Positions 30,229-39,201 are shown, counted from the stretch's first letter. The stretch: DNA of 46,448 nt from Leisingera sp. ANG59 (GCF_013317235.1 NZ_WLCM01000014.1:29712-76159); one strand, 5' to 3'. Numbers and translations: made by a program. Notes: a model not told the origin generated them from the sequence alone.

Positions 30229-31752
30229 TCAGTCCTCCAAAATTGTCGTGGTTTCGCCTGTTTTGGCCCTGCGGCGACGCGTCAGCGCCGCGAAGACCGG
30301 CAGTAGAAGAAGAAGGATGGTCCAGGCCATGAACACGCCGCTGAGAGGGCGGGTGAAGAACACGCTCAGATCGCCGTCATAAAGCAACATCGTTCGGCGC
30401 AGATGCTCTTCGAGCATCGGTCCCAGGATGAAGCCAAGAAGGAGCGGAGGTGCCGGGAATTTCAGCCGCGCCATCATCACGCCGAGCACGCCGAAAGCGA
30501 GCGTCGTGTAGACGTCCACGATGTTGTTGCGGAACGAGTAGACCCCAACCATCAAGAAAACCAGTACCGCCGGGTAAAGCGCCCAATATGGAATGGTCAG
30601 GAATTTGACCCAGAGCCGGATCAACGGAAGGTTCAGCAGGACCAGCATCAGGTTGCCCACCACAAAACTGGCGATCACGCCCCAGAATAGCTCGGGATTC
30701 TCCGTGACGACCGTCGGTCCGGGCGTAATACCGTTGATTATCATCGCACCAAGCATCAGCGCCATGACCGGGTCGCCTGGAATTCCCAGCGTCAGGGTGG
30801 GAATGAATGCGGTGATCGACGCCGCGTTGTTGGCCGATTCCGGCCCCGCAAGCCCCTCGGTGCGTCCAGTGCCAAATTCTTCGGGCCTCTTTCCAATTCG
30901 CGCTTCCACCGCATAGGAAACGAATGTGGCAATGGCGGCTCCAGTGCCAGGCAGAGCGCCGAATACCGAACCGATGACACTACCCCGCGCAGTTGCTGCC
31001 GGAAAGCCCTTGAGATCCTTGCGCTTTGGAAAGATGTCGAAAATCCCGCTGGACCTTTCGATCTTTGCAGCTTTCCCGGAGACACCGATGTTGCCCAGAA
31101 TTTCGGCGACGCCAAATATGCCCATTGCCATTGCCATCAGACTGATGCCGTCCGCAAATGCGTCATGAGCAACGAAGCGGTAGACCCCGGTATTGATATC
31201 CGTGCCGATGAAGCCTAGCAGAATTCCGAGAATCGTCATTGCGATTGCACGCATCGGCTTGCCGGTGGAGACAACTGAGGCACCTACTAGACCGAGCAGG
31301 ATCAGCGCAAAATACTCAGGCGCACCAAAACTCAACGCGAAACGTGAGACGGGAAGCGCGCCAATAGAGACGATTACCATGCCAAACACACTGCCGATAA
31401 GGGAAGCGAAAGCGGCGATCTGCAGCGCCTTCCGGGCTTGGCCCTTCTGGGCCATTGGGTAGCCGTCGAGACAGGTAATCAGGGCAGTAGGCGTTCCCGG
31501 AAGTTTCAGCAGGATCGATGCAATGGCCCCACCATATTGGGAGCCGTAATAGATACCCGCCAGCATGATCAGAGACTGCGTCGGGTCCAGATAGAACGTT
31601 AGCGGCAGCAGGAGCGAAATTGCAGTCATCGCTCCGATACCGGGCAGCACGCCAACGGCCTGACCGAGCAATACGCCGAGAAATACATAGAACAGGTTGT
31701 CGACCTGTAAGACGGTCGCAAAGCCCAGTTGAAGGCTGTCAATCAGGGTCAT
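30229..31752 (-). CDS. tctA: Tripartite tricarboxylate transporter large membrane subunit (TctA)
   Basis: A 507-residue integral membrane protein with about 11-12 hydrophobic segments and the TctA signature GQAVGVLPGIGAMTAISLLLPLTF near residues 30-53. A related glycine/proline-rich repeat (GSVFGALPGTGAAIATFVSYAVEAR) lies in the second half. It forms the transport channel with TctB. It lies 3 bp after tctB and 2 bp before tctC, so all three are co-transcribed. Identification is firm from the duplicated PGxGA motif and the length of about 500 residues. Confidence 0.92.
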   Translation of the reverse strand: MTLIDSLQLGFATVLQVDNLFYVFLGVLLGQAVGVLPGIGAMTAISLLLPLTFYLDPTQSLIMLAGIYYGSQYGGAIASILLKLPGTPTALITCLDGYPMAQKGQARKALQIAAFASLIGSVFGMVIVSIGALPVSRFALSFGAPEYFALILLGLVGASVVSTGKPMRAIAMTILGILLGFIGTDINTGVYRFVAHDAFADGISLMAMAMGIFGVAEILGNIGVSGKAAKIERSSGIFDIFPKRKDLKGFPAATARGSVIGSVFGALPGTGAAIATFVSYAVEARIGKRPEEFGTGRTEGLAGPESANNAASITAFIPTLTLGIPGDPVMALMLGAMIINGITPGPTVVTENPELFWGVIASFVVGNLMLVLLNLPLIRLWVKFLTIPYWALYPAVLVFLMVGVYSFRNNIVDVYTTLAFGVLGVMMARLKFPAPPLLLGFILGPMLEEHLRRTMLLYDGDLSVFFTRPLSGVFMAWTILLLLLPVFAALTRRRRAKTGETTTILED

Positions 31753-31755
31753 GGA

Positions 31756-32205
31756 CTATCCCCCAAAGGCCGAAACGGAGATGGAAAGCAGCCGAATGAA
31801 GAGCACATCGGCCAAGATGGTGATCCCTAGGCTGACCAGCAAGACACGAGCGGGGCGCACCGGCCGCTCACCAAGCATAGCAAGTAGCGACGCCACGAAC
31901 ACGGCCGGGTCAAGACCTGCGATCTCGACGAGAAGTCCGAAGGCCAGCATGGCCGCGCTGACCCAAATTGTCGCCTTCCAGTTGGTGGCCTGAGGTGGGT
32001 CGTCATTGTGACGAGAAAGCGCATCAAGCGTTTCAACACCGCCAAGAACCAGGAGCAATATGCCGAGACACATGGGAAGGAAGCCGGGGCCCATATCGCT
32101 GATCGAGCCAAGGTCAAAACGGATTGCGCCGATTGCGAAACCTAAGCCGGTGAGAATAAGTGCGATCCCACCGCCAACGTGCCAGGATCTCTCGGTATCT
32201 CGCAC
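31756..32205 (-). CDS. tctB: Tripartite tricarboxylate transporter small membrane subunit (TctB)
   Basis: About 149 residues with four hydrophobic segments, as expected for TctB: IALILTGLGFAIGAI, MCLGILLLVLGGV, VSAAMLAFGLLVEIAG and VLLVSLGITILADVLFI. The GTG start at 32205 is chosen because AGGGGGAGG lies six bases upstream. The frame runs to 32304 without a better ribosome site. It is the first gene of the operon tctB-A-C, yciI-like, OYE, tctC2. The 243-bp region upstream carries a TTTTCGAAAA palindrome shared with two other promoters in this island. Confidence 0.8.
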   Translation of the reverse strand: MRDTERSWHVGGGIALILTGLGFAIGAIRFDLGSISDMGPGFLPMCLGILLLVLGGVETLDALSRHNDDPPQATNWKATIWVSAAMLAFGLLVEIAGLDPAVFVASLLAMLGERPVRPARVLLVSLGITILADVLFIRLLSISVSAFGG

Positions 32206-32332
32206 CAATGACCTCCCCCTCATCTCGTCGAGCACCCAAGCGCGGCCTCCCGTCCGCGGCTCGGACTGTCTGGACTCTTGACGCGCACGCCCGACACCTG
32301 ACATATACAGACTTTTACGCCATTATAAAATA

Positions 32333-32342
32333 TTTTCGAAAA
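32333..32342. promoter_or_regulatory. TTTTCGAAAA palindrome, tct operon upstream region
   Basis: A perfect 10-bp palindrome in an AT-rich stretch about 130 bp before the tctB start. It is the same core as at 36043 and 43971, upstream of the TRAP/monooxygenase and P450 genes. The remainder of 32206-32448 contains no gene. Confidence 0.45.
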
Positions 32343-32448
32343 AGTTCCCTACACTCTACAATTGGCGCCTCGGTCTGGCAGTATTGCCAGATCCGCAATG
32401 GGCGTATGCCAAGCGATAACAATTGCTGAAAGAGTCCGACGCCGACGC

Positions 32449-33015
32449 TTACGCTCGTACGAACTCCGCGAATGCCGCGATCCGTTGGGTCACGAACTCG
32501 GCGGTAGAGAGGTCAGTTAGCCGCGAAGGGTTAGGAGCAATCTTAGCTTTGACGTTCGAAATCTGCACCTCTGGCCGAGCCAGAATTCGGCAGTCGAGCG
32601 CATGCAACACGTTGCGAATCGGCGGATGCGCCCGCGCACCACCAAGCAGACCAGGAGAACAGGTGAATATCGTGACGGGCTTGTCGACGGTCGGCTTAGA
32701 TTCAAGCCGCGACAACCAGTCAAGTGCATTCTTGAGCGCGCCCGGAATGGACCAGTTATATTCGGGCGAGACGATGATAAGCCCATCGACGGCGCGCACA
32801 GCCTCGGCAAGATCGGCAACCGTTTGCGGCACGCCATCTTCATCGAGCAAGTCCTGATCAAACAATGGTAGTGCGCCGACCGTCGGCATCTCCGAGATCT
32901 CGATATCCGCACCGGAGAGCGCAGGTAGGCTTTCAGCCAACACACGGCTGAAGGACCCCTTCCGCAAGCTTCCGGTAATAGTTCCGATGCGCAGTTTCGG
33001 CTCTTCTGTTGACAT
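32449..33015 (-). CDS. NAD(P)H-dependent FMN reductase
   Basis: A 188-residue flavodoxin-like protein of the NADPH-dependent FMN reductase family. The phosphate-binding TITGSLRKGSFSRVLAESL lies near the N-terminus, LIIVSPEYNWSIPGALKNALDWLSR holds the flavin isoalloxazine loop, and a PVTIFTCSPGLLGGARAH segment follows. It would supply reduced flavin or reduce quinones or azo compounds. GGGAGGG precedes ATG 33015. It is 20 bp after dctM, the last gene of the TRAP operon. No two-component flavin monooxygenase is adjacent, so a quinone-reducing role in aromatic breakdown is equally possible. Confidence 0.85.
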   Translation of the reverse strand: MSTEEPKLRIGTITGSLRKGSFSRVLAESLPALSGADIEISEMPTVGALPLFDQDLLDEDGVPQTVADLAEAVRAVDGLIIVSPEYNWSIPGALKNALDWLSRLESKPTVDKPVTIFTCSPGLLGGARAHPPIRNVLHALDCRILARPEVQISNVKAKIAPNPSRLTDLSTAEFVTQRIAAFAEFVRA

Positions 33016-33035
33016 TGCGACCCTCCCATTCAAGG

Positions 33036-34358
33036 TCAGTAGATCAAGTGGACGAGCCAGAGCGACAGGAACGGCAGCGCGGTCAGCAACACGACACGCA
33101 GAATGTCTGAAATCACAAAGGGTGTGACCCCGATGAACGTCTCGCGGAGCGTGATCTCCTTCGACATCGACTTGATGACGAACAAGTTCAGCCCCACCGG
33201 CGGTGTGATCAGGCCGACTTCAACCACGACCAGAACTAATATGCCGAACCACAAACCGAAATCGTCGCCCTGCAGACCGAAATCGAGTTGCGAGAGAGCC
33301 GGATAGATGATCGGGATCGTCAAGAGGATCATCGAAAGGCTGTCCATCAAGCAACCGAAGATCAGATACAAAAGCAGGACAACAACCAGAATGAGCCACG
33401 GGCTGACCGCCAGAGTGACCGCATAATCTGCTACATTCTGCGGGACCTGTGCAAGCGATAGGAAGTTGTTGAACACGGAAGCGCCGATCACGATCATGAA
33501 GATCATCGCCGTCGACTTTGCTGTCGCCTCAAGCGAAGTCCTCAAAGCCCTGAAGCTTAGCGTGCCGTTTATTACAGCGAGTAGCGCGGTCGCCGCAGCG
33601 CCCACGGATGCGGCTTCGGTCGGTGTGAAAATCCCCGCGTAGATGCCACCGACAACCACCACGAAGACCGCGATCACGGGAAGAACTGGCCCGAGCCCGC
33701 GCAGCCGATCGACGTAGTTGGCCCGAGGCCCACGGGTCGCGGAGTCCGGGTAAAGCCGTACATAGATTGCGATGGCGATCATGTATCCTGCCGCGGCCAT
33801 CAATCCGGGAATGAAAGCCGCAACAAAGAGCTTGGCGATGTTCTGCTCGGCGAGGATCGCATAGATCACCAGCACGACCGATGGCGGGATCAATACACCC
33901 AACGTCCCACCCGCCGCCAATGTGCCCGCCGCCAGCCCGTTGGCATATCCGTATTTTCGCAATTCCGGCAGGGCCACCTGCCCCATCGTGGCGGCTGTCG
34001 CCATGGACGAGCCGCAAATCGCGCCAAATCCAGCGCAGGCTCCGATAGCTGCCATGCCGACGCCACCCTTGCGATGACCCAACCATTGCTCGGCGGATTT
34101 GAACAGAGCGGCAGACATGCCACTGATGGTCGCGAATTGTCCCATCAGCAGGAACAGCGGCACTATCGATAACGAGTAGCTGGAAAAGGTTGTGACCGTC
34201 AGTGACTTGAGCTGATTGAGGATCGCCAGGGGCGTGCCCATCACTATCCAATTGCCGACGAAACCGACAGTGAACATCGCGATCCCGATGGGCATGCGCA
34301 GGAACAAAAACACCATTAGGATCGGAAACGAGATCAGACCAAGATCGAAACTAGACAT
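33036..34358 (-). CDS. dctM: TRAP transporter large permease subunit (DctM)
   Basis: A 440-residue membrane protein with about 12 hydrophobic segments and DctM signatures: the FAAICGSSMATAATMGQVALPEL-type loop (here GFGAICGSSMATAATMG), the LGVLIPPSVVLVIYAILAEQNIAKLF segment, and VGLITPPVGLNLFVIKSM near the end. The ATG at 34358 overlaps the dctQ stop codon by 8 bp. The frame extends to 34379. With DctQ it forms the sodium-driven permease receiving ligand from DctP. The whole set imports an organic anion. Confidence 0.92.
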   Translation of the reverse strand: MSSFDLGLISFPILMVFLFLRMPIGIAMFTVGFVGNWIVMGTPLAILNQLKSLTVTTFSSYSLSIVPLFLLMGQFATISGMSAALFKSAEQWLGHRKGGVGMAAIGACAGFGAICGSSMATAATMGQVALPELRKYGYANGLAAGTLAAGGTLGVLIPPSVVLVIYAILAEQNIAKLFVAAFIPGLMAAAGYMIAIAIYVRLYPDSATRGPRANYVDRLRGLGPVLPVIAVFVVVVGGIYAGIFTPTEAASVGAAATALLAVINGTLSFRALRTSLEATAKSTAMIFMIVIGASVFNNFLSLAQVPQNVADYAVTLAVSPWLILVVVLLLYLIFGCLMDSLSMILLTIPIIYPALSQLDFGLQGDDFGLWFGILVLVVVEVGLITPPVGLNLFVIKSMSKEITLRETFIGVTPFVISDILRVVLLTALPFLSLWLVHLIY

Positions 34359-34860
34359 ACTTCGTTCGTCCCCAAGCAACGATATCCCGCACCATGCAAT
34401 AAATCGCTGTCAGCAGAAGTCCGACCGCCCCGAACAGGCACAGCGCGTATTGGAGCCAGACAGGAAATCCGATGATGAGCGTTGTCTCGGCATAGAGATG
34501 CTTGTCGAGCATACCCAGCATAGTCCGCCAGGTGATGAGGGCCGCGAAGCCGAGCATCAGCAAATCGGCCGTCAGGTCGAGCAGGCGATTGAACCATTGC
34601 GGATAGCTCGTCGCGAACAGATCGACCGTCGCGTGGGACCGCGCGAGATGACAAAGCGGCAGGAAACAGAACACGGCGAAACCAATCCCGATTTCGACCC
34701 ATTCGAAATCCCCAGATACCGGGCCAAGCCCAAACCCGGACAGCGACCGCCCGGTGATACTGATGCAGGTCAGCACGATCGTCGCCAGCAGGGCCAGACC
34801 GCCAATCCACGCACTGAGCAATGCTAGGCCGCGTGTCAGTCGGCTGAACAGTTCGAACAT
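34351..34860 (-). CDS. dctQ: TRAP transporter small permease subunit (DctQ)
   Basis: A 169-residue protein with four transmembrane segments and the DctQ-type centre DFEWVEIGIGFAVFCFLPLCHLARSHATVDLF, including the conserved E-to-H stretch between helices 2 and 3. It pairs with DctM, which it overlaps by 8 bp. It starts 63 bp after dctP, across a hairpin. Identification is firm from size, topology and position. Confidence 0.9.
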   Translation of the reverse strand: MFELFSRLTRGLALLSAWIGGLALLATIVLTCISITGRSLSGFGLGPVSGDFEWVEIGIGFAVFCFLPLCHLARSHATVDLFATSYPQWFNRLLDLTADLLMLGFAALITWRTMLGMLDKHLYAETTLIIGFPVWLQYALCLFGAVGLLLTAIYCMVRDIVAWGRTKYV

Positions 34861-34881
34861 ATGATGTCTCCGGCGCGTCTA

Positions 34882-34903
34882 GGCAGCGCCGGCCGACGCT
34901 GCC
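34882..34903 (-). terminator. Hairpin between dctP and dctQ
   Basis: GGCAGCG (34882-34888) pairs perfectly with CGCTGCC (34897-34903) around an 8-base loop, 21 bp before dctQ on the minus strand. No T-tract follows. It is likely an attenuating or mRNA-stabilising hairpin giving more DctP than permease, as at the tctC-yciI boundary. Confidence 0.5.
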
Positions 34904-34923
34904 CGTTGATTTGGCTTGAACGG

Positions 34924-35964
34924 TTACTCGCTATGCGCCAAAATCGAGGCCGCGACCTGATCAACAAGCGCTCGCCCGTCGATGTCCCGCGCTTTCATAG
35001 CTTCGTACCAACGTTCGTAGACCGGCTTGGCGGCGGCTTTCCAGCGCGCAACCTCGGCTTCGTCAAGTACGATTATTTCGTTGCCGCTGCTCTTCGCGGC
35101 GTCACGCCCAGCCTGGTCGTTCTCTTGCATGATCCGGCCGGCGGTGGCGCTCAGCTCCATGCCGGAATGCTTGTCGAGAATGGCGCGCAGATCCTCGGGA
35201 AGACCGTCATATTTCAACTTGTTCATAACCAGAACGATCGCGGTCGTGTAAAGACCGTTCGCGCCCGCGAAATCAGTGTGATACCCGACCAGTTCGTTCA
35301 GCCGCAGGGCGGGCACGACTTCCCATGAGATCACGGTGCCGTCAATGACACCCTTCGACAACGACTCGGCGGTCGCCGGGAGGGGGATGCCGACGGGTGT
35401 CGCGCCCAGCTCTTTCAGCAGGTCGTTCGATACGCGGGTCGGCGCTCGCAGCTTTTGGCCAACGAGATCCTCAAGCGACCGGACGGGGTTCTTGGAGTGG
35501 ATAGCGCCGGGTCCATGGACCCAGCCAGCGAGGACCTGGACATCCTTGAACTCACCGTCCTGAAGCTCGCTTTCGATCAAATCCCAATAGGCGCGAGAGG
35601 TCGCCTCTGCGGAGGTCATGATGAAAGGCAGCTCAAACACTTCGGTGCGCGGAAACCTGTTCGGCGTGTAGCCGACGATAGCCATGGTAATGTCCGCAAC
35701 GCCGTCACGGGCTTGATCCATCAGCTCGGGCGGCGTGCCTCCAAGGCTCATTGCATCGAAATGCTGGATACGCAGACGACCACCCGAATCTTCTTCAATT
35801 GCTTCGGCCCAGGGCTTGAGAATCTGTGCAGGTACCGTTGCGGGTGCGGGCAGGAACTGGTGCAGCCGGAGGGTCACATCCTGTGCCCACACACCCGATG
35901 CAAGACCAGCGCCAACAACTGCCGCGATCACTATTGATTGTCCGATTTGTTTAATCAGCTTCAT
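34924..35964 (-). CDS. dctP: TRAP transporter substrate-binding protein (DctP)
   Basis: A 346-residue periplasmic receptor. A signal peptide (MKLIKQIGQSIVIAAVVGAG, cleavage after ASGVWA) precedes QDVTLRLHQFLPAPATVPAQ. The family segments PTRVSNDLLKELGATPVGIPLP and LSKGVIDGTVISWE follow, with the conserved Arg in LRAPTR that binds a ligand carboxylate. ATG 35964 has GGGAGGAAGCC upstream. It is the first gene of dctP-Q-M-FMN reductase and divergent from the aromatic monooxygenase. The ligand is probably the aromatic or keto acid degraded by the neighbours. Confidence 0.9.
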   Translation of the reverse strand: MKLIKQIGQSIVIAAVVGAGLASGVWAQDVTLRLHQFLPAPATVPAQILKPWAEAIEEDSGGRLRIQHFDAMSLGGTPPELMDQARDGVADITMAIVGYTPNRFPRTEVFELPFIMTSAEATSRAYWDLIESELQDGEFKDVQVLAGWVHGPGAIHSKNPVRSLEDLVGQKLRAPTRVSNDLLKELGATPVGIPLPATAESLSKGVIDGTVISWEVVPALRLNELVGYHTDFAGANGLYTTAIVLVMNKLKYDGLPEDLRAILDKHSGMELSATAGRIMQENDQAGRDAAKSSGNEIIVLDEAEVARWKAAAKPVYERWYEAMKARDIDGRALVDQVAASILAHSE

Positions 35965-36042
35965 GGCTTCCTCCCAATGCGTCGCACGTCGAGCGTCTGA
36001 ACTCGAAGCACAAGATGCAACTTTTTTCGCAACAGTCAATCA

Positions 36043-36051
36043 TTTTCGAAA
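36043..36051. promoter_or_regulatory. TTTTCGAAA palindrome between dctP and aromatic monooxygenase
   Basis: TTTTCGAAA lies in the 181-bp divergent region between dctP and the flavin monooxygenase, about 80 bp from dctP and 95 bp from the monooxygenase. Its core matches the motifs at 32333 and 43971. Confidence 0.45.
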
Positions 36052-36145
36052 CTACTAGAAAACGTCCGCTGTTTTTGGTACTTGGCGAAACTGGAGAGGC
36101 GATGAAGTTAGCCGTGACAAAGAAGCAGGGAGTTTAAGATTCGAT

Positions 36146-37720
36146 ATGATCGATAGTGTACCGACCGCCACAGGAAGCTTGGCTGATCAATATGACGTAG
36201 CGATCATTGGAATGGGCCCGGTCGGCATCACGTTGGCCAAACTGCTAGGCAGTTTCGGTGCAAATGTGTTGGCAATCGACGCTGCACCGGACATATACGA
36301 CTTGCCACGGGCCATCGGGATGGACCAGGAGGTCATGCGCGTCTTCCAACAGATCGGCGTGGCCGACGACCTTGCGCCTTTCATCAGTACCTACCGCCCG
36401 TCCGAATATCGCACCTCGGGTGGCGAGGTCATTCGCCGCTTTACCTCGCAGACGCCGCCCTACCCGTTGGGTTGGGCGCCGTATCTAACGTTTCTCCAGC
36501 CTGATCTCGAGCGTGTGCTCCGTCACCATGCCGCGACCGATTCCAACATCGACATGCGCACCGGGTGGGAGCTGACCGACATCAAAACGGACGGTCAACT
36601 TGCGACCCTAACTCTGCGCGAAATGGTTACTGGAGTGGTTCACACGACCGCCGCGCGCTTCACCGTCGGCTGTGACGGCGGCACCAGTTTCGTGCGCAAG
36701 CATCTAAATATCGCGTTCGAAGATCTCATCTTTGACGAGCCGTGGCTGGTCGTGGACATGATCGTGAACGAAGACGTCGAGCTTCCGGATGTAAACATCC
36801 AGTTCTGCGATCCCGCGCGGCCTCACACCTTCGTTGTCGGGCCGAACAATCTACGCCGTTGGGAATTCATGCTCATGCCAGGCGAAACACCGGACGAAAT
36901 TTCAGAAGTCGACTCTGTCTGGACCTTACTCAAGCCCTGGCTCGACCCGTCGCAAGCGCGCCTCTGGCGTGCAGCGACCTATAGGTTCCACGCGCTTGTG
37001 GCCGAGAATTGGCGCAAGGGTAACGTGTTCCTTGCTGGCGATGCTTGCCATATGACGCCCCCGTTCCTCGCACAGGGCATGGTTCAGGGCATCAAGGACA
37101 CGGTCAATCTGGCTTGGAAGCTCGATGCCGCCCTGAAAGGCGCCGACCCCGCCCTGCTCGACAGTTACGAAGGCGAGCGGCGCCCCCTCGTACGAGAGGT
37201 GATCTCGGTCACCAAAGATCTCGGGCGGATCATCTGCGAAACGGACGTGGACAAGGCCGAAGCGCGCAACGCGCAGATGCGGCAGGACATGGTCAAGGGT
37301 CGCGGCGAAACTGTTCGGCAGAACCTATTCCCGCCGATTGGACCCGGCCTTTGCTGCATGGAGAGCGACACATCTGACGCGCCAGGGCGACCCGCGCCCC
37401 AACCCCGTGTGGAAACGGCGAATGGCTGGCTCTTGCTGGACGAGATCACAGGCCCGTGTTGGACGGTTCTGGCTACGGACACATTCGATATCGCCCCAGA
37501 GACGCGCGCCAAGGCAGAGGCCCTGGGCGTGTCCGTCAACGCGATCGGCCCCGGCGGGCTGAGCGAGGAAGACAGCGTCTTCGTCGACTGGATGACCACG
37601 CACAAAGCCAAGGCCGTCGTTACCCGCCCCGACCACATGGTCATGGCCGCGCTCGACCACCCCTCTGGTCTGGATGCCGTCCTCGACAGGCTTGCAAGAT
37701 TGCTATCACCTACATCGTAG
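36146..37720 (+). CDS. FAD-dependent aromatic monooxygenase, MhpA-like
   Basis: A 524-residue class A flavoprotein hydroxylase. The FAD motif G22-x-G24-x2-G27 lies in AIIGMGPVGITLAKLL, the FAD/NAD(P)H motif GCDGGTSFVRK at 175-185, and the ribityl-binding GDACHMTPPFLAQGM begins at 298. The C-terminal thioredoxin-like domain, present in MhpA and related enzymes, accounts for the extra length over PHBH. It should ortho-hydroxylate a phenolic substrate using NAD(P)H and O2, setting up ring cleavage. No extradiol dioxygenase is in the window. The ribosome site (GGGAG) is 14 bases away, rather far. A MaoC-like gene follows after 14 bp. Confidence 0.85.
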   Translation: MIDSVPTATGSLADQYDVAIIGMGPVGITLAKLLGSFGANVLAIDAAPDIYDLPRAIGMDQEVMRVFQQIGVADDLAPFISTYRPSEYRTSGGEVIRRFTSQTPPYPLGWAPYLTFLQPDLERVLRHHAATDSNIDMRTGWELTDIKTDGQLATLTLREMVTGVVHTTAARFTVGCDGGTSFVRKHLNIAFEDLIFDEPWLVVDMIVNEDVELPDVNIQFCDPARPHTFVVGPNNLRRWEFMLMPGETPDEISEVDSVWTLLKPWLDPSQARLWRAATYRFHALVAENWRKGNVFLAGDACHMTPPFLAQGMVQGIKDTVNLAWKLDAALKGADPALLDSYEGERRPLVREVISVTKDLGRIICETDVDKAEARNAQMRQDMVKGRGETVRQNLFPPIGPGLCCMESDTSDAPGRPAPQPRVETANGWLLLDEITGPCWTVLATDTFDIAPETRAKAEALGVSVNAIGPGGLSEEDSVFVDWMTTHKAKAVVTRPDHMVMAALDHPSGLDAVLDRLARLLSPTS

Positions 37721-37734
37721 CCTCCGGTGCCCAC

Positions 37735-38184
37735 ATGACAGCGTTACTCTACTTTGACGATATCGAAATCGGCCGCCGCGACGTCTGCGGTTCGGTCACA
37801 GTCGACGGCGACGACATGCTGGCCTTTGCCCAAAAATGGGACCCGCTGCCGATTCATGTCGATATGGTGGTAGCGCAACGCGCAACCGGTGGATTGACCG
37901 CGCCTGGGCTCTATGTGCTCGCGCTTAAACAGAGGCTCGTGCACGCTGCTGAAACCAAGGCGGCGGTCATAGCGTCGATGGGCTACGATGAGGTTCGTTT
38001 CCACAAACCGGCCCGAGCGGGCGACAGGCTGACGCTGACGATCGACTGGACCGATAAACGTCTTTCGAGCTCGCATCCGGATCGTGGGATCGTGACGCAT
38101 CGCCTGTCTCTTCTGGACGATAGCGGCGATCCAGTGATGTCACATTTCGACACCATTCTCGTGAGGCGGCGCTCCCCGGACTAG
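37735..38184 (+). CDS. MaoC-like hotdog-fold dehydratase
   Basis: A 149-residue single hotdog domain: YFDDIEIGRRDVCGSVTV, then AFAQKWDPLPIHVD, which contains the D-x4-H catalytic pair of R-specific hydratases. The later GYDEVRFHKPARAGDRLTL segment is typical of MaoC-like proteins. It would hydrate an enoyl-CoA or a similar unsaturated acid. It is 14 bp after the aromatic monooxygenase and presumably co-transcribed. It is convergent with the SRPBCC-Gfa gene, 18 bp away. The open frame begins far upstream inside the monooxygenase gene; ATG 37735 is the first start outside it. Confidence 0.8.
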   Translation: MTALLYFDDIEIGRRDVCGSVTVDGDDMLAFAQKWDPLPIHVDMVVAQRATGGLTAPGLYVLALKQRLVHAAETKAAVIASMGYDEVRFHKPARAGDRLTLTIDWTDKRLSSSHPDRGIVTHRLSLLDDSGDPVMSHFDTILVRRRSPD

Positions 38185-38202
38185 TCCAGGGAGCGCGTTC
38201 GA

Positions 38203-39201
38203 TCAACTTTCGGCCAGCTTCACCTTGTGCCAAGCGATCATATCCATGATCTCGGGCGAAAAGGCATCGTAGGACGGGATACCGGCGTCCGAAAGCTGTG
38301 CGCGAATAGCGCCCATGCGCGCAGGTTCTGTGCCCGTTTCGACTAATGACGATACAAACCCCGCGAATTCAGGACGCGGTGCGGGACCGTCCACCAACTC
38401 GGGATGGATGAAATCCAATCCGTAGAAGTGGTGATCAGCATCGTCGACCCGGCCATACATGTGCGTGCCGCAATCGCGACAGGCATAGCGAACGATCTTT
38501 TGATCGCCATCCACCGCCGCGAGCTTTTCGCCACCGCTGGTGACCTCGAGATTGCCTCCGGAAACGACCGCGATCATCGCTAGCAGTGCTTCGGCTGGCT
38601 TCCAGCACTTCGAGCAGCCGCACAGGTGGTTGTGATAAACTGGACCATTAATTTTCACCTCGACTTGCGCGCAGGCACAGCCGCAGCGCAACGTCTGCCC
38701 CACAAGAGATTCGGAGGCGTAGCTGCCGCCATCCACGGCAGGGTGGAGTGCGGGTTTCTCGCTCGCGTAGCTTTCGGCGCGCAACTTTAGCGCTTCGTTC
38801 ATTTTTTCATAGGCCGCGCGACCGAGTGTGTTGATCGGCTCCCAGACCTGTTCGAGGAACGTGCCCGCGAAGTCCTCGTTGTGGGTCAGGTTGGTAATGT
38901 CGTCGTTGGTCTTATCGAGGACAAAATAGTGCTCCGCGCGGAACTCGCCCGGCGTGGGTCGCTCCGAAAGCCAGCGCAGTTCGCGTGCGCCCACGATCGC
39001 GGTAAGTGTCGGCTTGAGCGGTACAGTCGGCATCCCCTCGCGGGTCAACACACCCTCAACCTGCTGGTCCACGGTCGTGCGCCCGCCAAGTTCGGGCACT
39101 AGCGGGTTCCACTCTGGGTAGCGTGCGATGTCGTCCAAAATGGCCCAAACCGTATGCGCCGGCGCTTCGATTGTAATGTCTGTGTCGAGCGTTTCTTTCA
39201 T
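38203..39201 (-). CDS. Fusion of an SRPBCC domain with glutathione-dependent formaldehyde-activating enzyme (Gfa)
   Basis: A 332-residue two-domain protein. Residues about 1-145 form an SRPBCC/polyketide-cyclase-type lipocalin-like domain (ITIEAPAHTVWAILDDIARYPEWNPLVPEL). Residues about 168-330 are a complete Gfa domain with all seven zinc cysteines: C173/C175, C194/C196/C199 in HLCGCSKCWKP, and C241/C244, plus GLDFIHPEL. Gfa speeds the condensation of formaldehyde with glutathione to S-hydroxymethylglutathione, the substrate of the AdhC encoded three genes upstream. Free Gfa is about 190 residues. It is the last gene of the P450 operon, 20 bp after the ferredoxin reductase. The SRPBCC part might bind the demethylation substrate; this is an inference. 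Confidence 0.85.
   Translation of the reverse strand: MKETLDTDITIEAPAHTVWAILDDIARYPEWNPLVPELGGRTTVDQQVEGVLTREGMPTVPLKPTLTAIVGARELRWLSERPTPGEFRAEHYFVLDKTNDDITNLTHNEDFAGTFLEQVWEPINTLGRAAYEKMNEALKLRAESYASEKPALHPAVDGGSYASESLVGQTLRCGCACAQVEVKINGPVYHNHLCGCSKCWKPAEALLAMIAVVSGGNLEVTSGGEKLAAVDGDQKIVRYACRDCGTHMYGRVDDADHHFYGLDFIHPELVDGPAPRPEFAGFVSSLVETGTEPARMGAIRAQLSDAGIPSYDAFSPEIMDMIAWHKVKLAES

Noticed and set aside
32160-32429. An 89-residue plus-strand frame upstream of tctB
   Set aside because: It overlaps the start of tctB antisense and runs through the AT-rich promoter region; there is no ribosome site or motif.
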